A DNA stretch of 64,000 nucleotides from Pleodorina starrii (lineage: Eukaryota > Chlorophyta > Chlorophyceae > Chlamydomonadales > Volvocaceae). The DNA is taken from positions 335,001 through 399,000 of the forward strand of contig BRXU01000028.1 in the NCBI GenBank assembly GCA_030267565.1. Direction: 5' to 3'. The translations under genes and the position numbers were made by a program. Under the pieces are notes generated by a model. That model saw only the letters and a list, made by a program, of their open reading frames with translations, was not told the DNA's origin and did no database searches. Shown piece after piece: positions 57,284-64,000 of this stretch (its first letter is position 1; every line of letters starts with the position of its first letter).

Positions 57284-60200
57284 ATGATTTCAGCAGTATC
57301 ATGGATACCAAAAGGAGTTGCAAAAGCTGTACCAACAATTGCCCAGCCAACAGAAGAGGAGCTGGAGGCGATGCGGGCGCAGCTGGAGGCGGAAGGCGAC
57401 GGCGACGATGACGACGACGAGGACGACGAGGAGCCCTCAGGAACGGACTCGGACAACATGGAGAGCGATGAGCCCGCAAAAGACGAGTCCGTGGACGCGG
57501 CCGTCGCGCGCGCCCGTGCAGTCGCATCTGCCATGGCATCCTCGCGAGCCGCCGGCGGCGGCAAGGCCTCCGCCGGCACCGGCGGCCTGGAGGACGCCAT
57601 GCGCGAGCTGGACATGGACCACTACGACGACTCGGGCGACGAGGAGGCCGACGTCATCCACCGCGTGCTGGGCACGTCAGGCCGCGCGCGCCTGGAGTAC
57701 GCTGACGGCGAGCCCGACCCCTACCTCAAACTCGGCGACGATGACAGCGAGATCGAGGACTTTACGCTGCGTCCCTCCGACCTCATCATCCTCTCCGCCA
57801 AGAACGAAGACGACGTGAGCAACCTGGAGGTGTGGGTCTACGAGGAGGCCGACGGCGCCGGCGAAGCCAACCTATACGTCCACCACGAGGTCCTCCTGCC
57901 CGCCTTCCCGCTGTGTCTTGCTTGGATGGACTGCGACCCGCGGGGCCAGGACACGGGCCGCCGGAACCTGGTGGCGGTCGGGACGTTGGAGCCGGCCATC
58001 GAGATCTGGGACCTTGACACGGTGGATACGGTGGAGCCGCTGGCGTGCCTGGGCGGCGTGGATCACAGCGCGGCGGCGGCGGCGGCGGGGGGCCAGCAGC
58101 AGGCGGAGCAGGCGGACGCGGGCGGCGGCAGCGGCGGCGCAGCGGCGGAGAAGAAGAAGAAGAAAAAGGTGCGCACGCGCGGGCGCCGGTTGGGCGGCTG
58201 CGGGTAGGGACTGGACTGGGCCGCTCTGGCACCGGAGAAAAAAGGGCCGGTGAGGGGGCTGGGCCGCTCTGGCGCCGCGGGAAGGGTGTTGCCGAAAAGA
58301 AGCCCGGTTGCTGAGGAAGCTGAGAGAGGAGACGGCCGACACCCCAGGCGGCGGCGGCGGCGGCGGCTCGGAGTCAGGGGCGGGCGCGGCGCGTGGGTCG
58401 GACGCGGGTGGGAGCTGGCCGCGGCTGGATGGGGCCCTCCGTCCACTTGTCGACTTCGCCGTCACAGCCACACACACACACACAAGCACACACGTGGCCC
58501 TGCGTGAGGGCGTAGCGCTGCCGGTGTCGATTCGGCGATGCGGGCAGACGGGCGGGCATGGGCGCTGGTTCGGCGCGCTCGGCCGGGCCGGCCTTCCTGA
58601 CGGACAGAGCAGGTCGGGATGCGGGGATGGGGTGGTGGGCACATACGGCACAGGTACCGACACGGCGGTGCCACCGCAGTGCCGCCGCCCCCCTTCAGCA
58701 GCAGCAGGGGGCTCCGGTCTATACGTGGATAACCCCTCATCCTCATCATCAGCAGCAGCAGCAGACCCTCTCGGAGGCAGCTGTCGGGCGGGGCGGGTCG
58801 ATCTGGATCCGGATCCAGATCCGTGCCGCCATGCGGCGCAGTCCCGGAGAGCACCCCCACGCGGTCCGGGGTCCAGGTTCCGGCCGCCCATGCCGCTGCT
58901 GCTGCTGCTGCTGCTGATGGCCGTCCGTGCCGCCGCAGCCAACCCTCCGGGCCGCTCCCTCCCTCCCTCCCTCCTTGGCTGGCTGGCTGCTCGTCCCTCC
59001 TGCTGGCCCCTCGGTACTGCCGTACACTGCCTACCCGAGACCCCACAGCCACCTGATTGCCCTCTACGGCTGCTTTGGCCGCACGCGCCCGTATGGGTGT
59101 GCACACACATAATCACACATAAACACGCACACACACATCCCTCACCTCTATCCACCCAACCAGCACCCAACCAGCACCCACCCACACACACACACACACT
59201 TACACACCATTCGCCCCAACCCCCCATCCATGTTCCCGTCCCTGGTTTTGCATGCACTCAGAAGAAGAAGGCCAAGGCCAAGTTGCTGCCTGGCAGCCAC
59301 GAGGACTCTGTGCTGGCGCTGTCCTGGAACCGGGAGTTCAGGAACGTGCTGGCGTCGGGGAGTGCGGACTGCACAGTCAAGGTGGGTGGGGGGGAGGGAG
59401 GGAAGGGGATGGGGTTGAAGGAGGGTTGAAGGAGGGTTGAAGGATGACCCCTTTCCCCTTTCCCCTCCCTGGCGCCGCGTCCCGTTGCGGGGCCTTAGGT
59501 GGGGACGTGTCGCGGCAGCCCCCCCTTCCCGGGGCCCTCCCCTGGAGCTCTGGATGTGTCGTTGCCTCTCTCTCTCCGCTCTGCCCCGTGCGCCCGGGTC
59601 ACCCTACGCCCTGCGGCCGGGCGACATGCCCATCCCCTATTGGGCTCCCTCTACCCCCCGGCCCGGCCCCGTCAACTTACGGCCGTCCCTACCGGTACTT
59701 CCTGTCGGCCCGAACCCGAATCCGTACCTCACGTCCCCACCCGCACGCTACAAGGACCGCCGCAAGGGCGCCACGGGGTAACCTGACTGTCGATTCCCTG
59801 ATTGGCTGACTGGCTGCTTCCAACAGTAGTATTGCGAAAATTCGTCGAAACCCTACCCCCTCCCGGCCCCGCCCCGCTCCCTCCCTGCCTCCCTCCCTCC
59901 CTTCCCCAGGTGTGGGACATTGTCACTGGCGCCTGTGAGCACACGTTGCGGTGCCACACCGACAAGGTGCAGGCGGTGGCGTGGAACCCCGCAGAGTCAC
60001 CCGTGCTGCTGACAGGATCATTCGACAGAAGCGTGTGTCTGGTGGGTGGGGGGGGTGGACTGGGTGGGTGGGTGGGGGCAGCTGGTGGGGTGGGGTGGGG
60101 TCTACTCGGGTTGGGTTGGACAGCAGAGTCGAGCTGAGTGGGGTTGCGTTGGGTTGGGTAGCTGGGTGATTTAGACGGCAGCCAGAAGGGCGCTCAGGAG

Positions 60201-62155
60201 CGCGGCTAAGTGGCCGGGTGGGTGGGCGGGTTGTTGGCGGAGCGGCGGCGGTGGACGGTGGACGGCCAGCAGTTGGCGGCCGGAAGGGCGGGCACACCGT
60301 GTGCGGCGAAGGGCGCCAGCGCTGGGCGGCGGGGGGAGGGCAGCGCAGCGCGTGCGGCCTGCGGTCTGCGGCCTGCGGCACAGCCCCTTGTCCGGCATCC
60401 CGCGTGACGCCGCCCGGGCAATTCGCCCTGCCGCATCGGACCCACCCGTCCTGCCGACCAACACGACCCCTAAAACCCTAAAACCAGCCCATATCAATCC
60501 ACGCGGGCCCCGGGACGCCGGAGCTCACGGAGCCCTTGTCCTGTGGGAAGACGCATCCACACACACACGCACGGGGTGTGGACCGTGGACGTCCGCTTGG
60601 AGCCGGGCCCGGTCTCTAGCTCCCTGCCCGCTCTGCACCCAACCCCCATCCCCTCCCCTGGTCGCTTTGGACTCATCAACACACTGCCCTCCCTCCCACC
60701 CCCGTGTTCGTCAGCTTGCCGTTGTGGTCCATCATACTCTTCAACACCCCCATTGGGGATCATCACTCTTTAACACACACGCACACACAACACACACGCA
60801 CCCAAATGGAACACCCGCCCGCGCTTTCCGCGGCCGCCCCCCTGTGTCTCCCGCAGGCGGATGCCCGGACCCCTCAGGGTGACCCCGCCCGCTGGCGCAT
60901 CACCGCCGATGTGGAGTCGCTGTGCTGGAACCCGCACGACCCCACCTGCTTCCTGGTGTCCTCGGAAGACGGCATTGTGGCGCAGCTGGATGCGCGCAAG
61001 GGGCCAGGTGCGCTCTGGTGCTTGCTTGGGGGGGGGAGGGAGGTGTGTGTTTGTGTGTTGGGGGGTTGAGGGAGGGAGGGAGGGAGGGAGGACCCGTTTG
61101 TCTTCTGCCTCCCCTTGTCTCCTGCCCTGCCCTGCCCTGCCCTCGGTGCGGCGGAAGGCGGCCCGAGGTTGAGCCTGTAGCCCTCGCTTCGCTCCGCTCC
61201 GACGCCGACGCCAGCGGTCCCAGCCCCGCCCCTCCCCTCCCCCCCAATCCAGCCGCGCTTCAGGTTACAACATCCGCAGGATTCCCGGTTTCGTTCTTGC
61301 ATCACACTCTTCAAACTCCCCCCCCCGGCCCCCTCCCCCCCTCCTCCTCCTCTATGCCCCGCAGGCAGCGCACCGCTGTTCCGGTTATCCGCTCACGACA
61401 AGCCCGCCTGCACCCTGAGCTTCTGTCCGGCGGTGCGGGGACTGCTGGCCACGGGCTCCACGGACAAGAAGGTGCGCTGGGGCGGTGGCGGTGGCGGCGG
61501 TGGTGGGGTGGTGGTGGAGGGTGGACGGCGCTGCTTCCCTCGGGGCATTAGGGAGCGAGAGCGAAGAGGGGGCGCCTTGCCGCTGGCGCTGGGCGGGCTG
61601 GGTGTCCTACGTCGTAGGCGGGGGGAAAGGGGCCGGGCTGGCTTGCGGGTGGGCGCAGCAGCCGCAGCAGCTCGCGCCCCGACGGACGGGGCGGCCTTAG
61701 CGGCAGCCGGACCCACGCGGACCCGCCCGGAGCCACCCACCCGTCCGGACCCACCCCTACCCACCCACCCTGACCACCTCTACCCACCCACCCACCCCCC
61801 ACATACACAATACAACGCACTCGATTCGCTTCGCCTCAATCTCGCTCCACATCAACCCCTGAAACCCCGCCGCCCCCCCACCACAACCCAAACCCGAACC
61901 CAAACCCGAACCCAACAGGTGAAGCTGTGGGACCTGTCCGGCGCCGCGCCCAGCCTGGTGTGTACCCAAGACCTCAACACGGGGGCGGTCTTCTCGGCGG
62001 CCTTCTGCGCCGACGCGCCGCACCTGCTGGCGGCCGGCGGCGCGGGCGGCGAGGTGGTGGTGTGGGACGTGCGGGCGCACCCGGCCGTCGCGGCCAAGTA
62101 CCCCGCCTTCGCCGCCACGCTGCCCACGGGCCCGCCGCAGCCGGAGGAGGACTAG
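57284..62155 (+). CDS. PWP1: PWP1, periodic tryptophan protein 1 (WD40, ribosome biogenesis)
   Basis: PWP1 is a conserved nucleolar WD40 protein needed for pre-rRNA processing. Six exons join in phase: 57284-58168, 59262-59381, 59910-60041, 60857-61007, 61365-61471 and 61919-62155, giving 543 residues. The start MISAVSWIPKGVAKAVPTIA matches the family N-terminus (CVAW...GVAKE). An acidic Asp/Glu stretch, LDMDHYDDSGDEEADVIHRV, DFTLRPSDLIILSAKNEDDV, NLEVWVYEE, YVHHEVLLPAFPLCLAWMDC and AIEIWDLDTVDTVEPL follow. The Lys-rich loop is split exactly by the 1.1 kb first intron. WD repeats come next: GSHEDSVLALSWNREFRNVL, VWDIVTGACEHTLRCHTDKV, LTGSFDRSVCL, SSEDGIVAQLDARK and ATGSTDKKVKLWDLSG. Length and order equal the animal and yeast proteins. 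The C-terminus is short after VVVWDVRAHPAVAAKYPAFA. Confidence 0.95.
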
Positions 62156-63603
62156 GCCTGGGGCTGGGCTTGGGCCTGGGGTTGGGGAAGCGGATCAGGG
62201 TTGGGATGCTTGTCTTGCTGTGAAGGGCCCCGGGCGGGGTGTGTTGGGATTAGGAATGCGGAGGGGGCCGGGGCGGGGGCAACGCACGGGGTGTTAGATT
62301 AGGACCGCGAAGGGGGCCTGGGCGGGGGAGGGGGGCGGGGGAGGGGGGGGTTGGGGTTGAGGGCTCGGGGTTGGACGCTGGTTGGAGGCATGCATGCAGC
62401 TCGGATGGGGAAAGTGAAGGGTGGTCCGGGCGGCCGGGTTTGGAGGGGGGAAGGCGGGGAGGCAAAACCCTGAGGCGCGGGGAAGGGAGACGGGACCGAG
62501 AGGGGTGTAGTGGTGTGCTAGGGACACGGCATTTCATTTTGTGCCGGTGCGGGTTTGGCCGCGGGCGTGTGGGTGTGTGGGGCATGAGAATTTAACAGAT
62601 GCGGGAGCGGGACTTGCGCGCTGGGACGTGCTGCTTTGCGGGATGGGGCTGCGTGTTACTCTTGCGCTGCGGAGATAAGGTAAGCCAACAGATGCGGGTT
62701 TGCGGGTCCGGGCCGCGTTAGGCAGGACCGGTTGCGCCAGCCGCCCAGCACGCGGCACCGTATGCGGCATGCAGCTGGCTGGCACTTGGCGCAGCGGCAG
62801 CGCTCAGATCCGGTTCGGTTGGCACGTATTCTTGTCCTGTCCTGTCAGGGACTGGACTGGACTGCCCCGAACTGGACTGACTCTCGCGGATCACTTCTCT
62901 ATCCATTGCGCTGTTTCGAAGGCGCTGTCAAGATGTACATAACGGGGAAACAGCAAACGGCGCCTCCTGGTAACGGCATTGAGTTGGGGACTGTGGTGGT
63001 GGTGGCAGCTGGAGGGATACGATACCGGCAGCGTCCGAGGTCCGTAGCGCCGCAGACGGAGGAACAAGGAACACACACATATCCTCAAGGGGGAGGGGTG
63101 GCGGCTCGGTAAGCGGGCACGTGCGCTGGAGGTCAGCGCTGCAGCTTCGTGGCACTGCCTCAAGCACGACCCTTCTAGACGGCGAGCCACGGGATCCGCA
63201 TGCTTCGCAGCGCGCGGTAAGGGCCCCTCTGGCAAGGGCCCCTAACACGCGTCCCCTTGCAGCCCACGATCAAGAGCATGCAAAAGATAGGAACTATTGT
63301 AACGATTGGATCCATCCTTGCGGCATGATGCGGAGGAGGCATGGTTGGAGCAATAAGTTGGGGAATGAGGGCGTCCTCGGGCGTGCGCGTACTGCCGAAT
63401 ATGCAGCGCTCCCGTGACGAAGACGTGGTGCCCGCCCACGAAGAAGACACCGTCTAGGACACAGCCGAGAGACGGGAGCGGTGCGTGTGTTTGTGTGTGT
63501 TGTGGTGGTGGTGGTGGGGGGCGGGTGGGATACAATTAGGTGAAAAGGAGGGTGTTTTGGCGCTGCAGCCCGTCGAAGCCGCCGTACGGTTGTACGGCAT
63601 CTC
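62156..63603. other. PWP1 3' flank, no gene recognised
   Basis: G-rich sequence up to about 62500, then unremarkable DNA with (GTGGTG)n near 63500. No TGTAA was noticed close to the PWP1 stop. Short frames have no recognisable product. Confidence 0.45.
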
Positions 63604-63942
63604 CGGTCTGGTCTAGTGACACCTCATGGTCTTAGGACAATCGAGGTCACAGGTTCGATCCCTGTGGAGACCCCCGGCTACCGCTGGGTGTGAGATTATG
63701 GCTAGCTGCTATGAGTGGAGTTGGTGGCCGAGTTGATTGGCCAGGATTCACACGATTGAGTGGTGGCGATCGCTGAACCCTCTGTCTCGGTGGTAGATTG
63801 GGTGAATGGATGAGGTCCGCCCTAGAAGGCAGAGCTATCCCAGTTGTCCAATGAGGATCGTCTGGAAGGTTCTGTGGTGCGGATGGTGCCCAGAGGAGAA
63901 TGGGGCCATACCGTACAACTGTAACAATCTCTCTCTCTCTCC
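63604..63942 (+). mobile_element. tRNA-derived SINE
   Basis: The head carries a pol III A box (TGGTCTAGTGAC at 63609-63620) and a perfect B box (GGTTCGATCCC at 63652-63662) at tRNA-like spacing. A T-arm stem ACAGG/CCTGT and partial acceptor pairing GGTCT/AGACC are visible. About 260 bases of unrelated body follow, then a (TC)n tail at 63928-63942. Mismatches in the acceptor stem and the long body rule out a plain tRNA gene. No clear target-site duplication was found, and the exact ends are approximate. Confidence 0.65.
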
Positions 63943-64000
63943 GAAAAGGTCAAGGACAATGTACCCCCTCCACTCCTTTACCTTTATTTGGGAAGCCCAA

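Noticed and set aside
57872..59257. Long minus-strand frame of 461 codons opposite PWP1
   Set aside because: It is antisense to PWP1 exon 1 and intron 1. Composition is low-complexity and no domain is visible.
63604..63676. Functional tRNA gene
   Set aside because: The A and B boxes are good, but the acceptor stem pairs for only five of seven positions and the sequence continues into a SINE body and TC tail.

Overview
The window looks like nuclear DNA of a volvocalean green alga (Chlamydomonas/Volvox relatives). The evidence is very high GC, many short GT-AG introns with C-rich 3' ends, long Ala/Gly/Gln homopolymers in proteins, abundant short tandem repeats, and a gene set that includes ciliary proteins. 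No bacterial, organellar or viral genes were recognised. Exon models were built by hand from reading-frame continuity, splice consensus and remembered family sequences. No alignment was run.

Layout: 1-5749 (+) is the 3' part of an ASCC3-type Ski2-like helicase. 7963-8913 (-) is an intronless Tyr/Asp-rich type I membrane protein of unknown function. 10581-13408 (-) is a class IV (fold type IV) PLP aminotransferase-like enzyme. 14299-21215 (-) is APC5 of the anaphase-promoting complex. 21633-31024 is a 9.4 kb DNA transposon with 187-bp terminal inverted repeats, a degenerate KDZ/Zisupton-type transposase, and about 28 tandem copies of a 169-bp satellite arranged in higher-order blocks. 31774-42513 (-) is a 14-exon WDR62/MABP1-type WD40 scaffold. 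42975-44516 (+) is an EFCAB10-like RIIa plus EF-hand protein, divergent from WDR62 across 461 bp. 46082-49386 (+) is a two-finger CCCH protein. 52769-54811 (-) is a LarB-type (PurE-related) enzyme whose N-terminus is unresolved. 57284-62155 (+) is PWP1, a WD40 ribosome-biogenesis protein. A tRNA-headed SINE sits near the right edge.

The host genes cover ribosome quality control or alkylation repair (ASCC3), ribosome assembly (PWP1), cell-cycle proteolysis (APC5), spindle pole or basal body (WDR62) and cilium (EFCAB10-like). They do not form one pathway. The most unusual content is the transposon carrying a higher-order satellite array, and a family of short motifs found repeatedly inside introns of unrelated genes. 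Two enzyme-level oddities follow: a LarB homologue in which the expected catalytic Cys position reads Asn, and a 13-bp palindrome that contains the start codon of the aminotransferase. Three introns use GC-AG boundaries.
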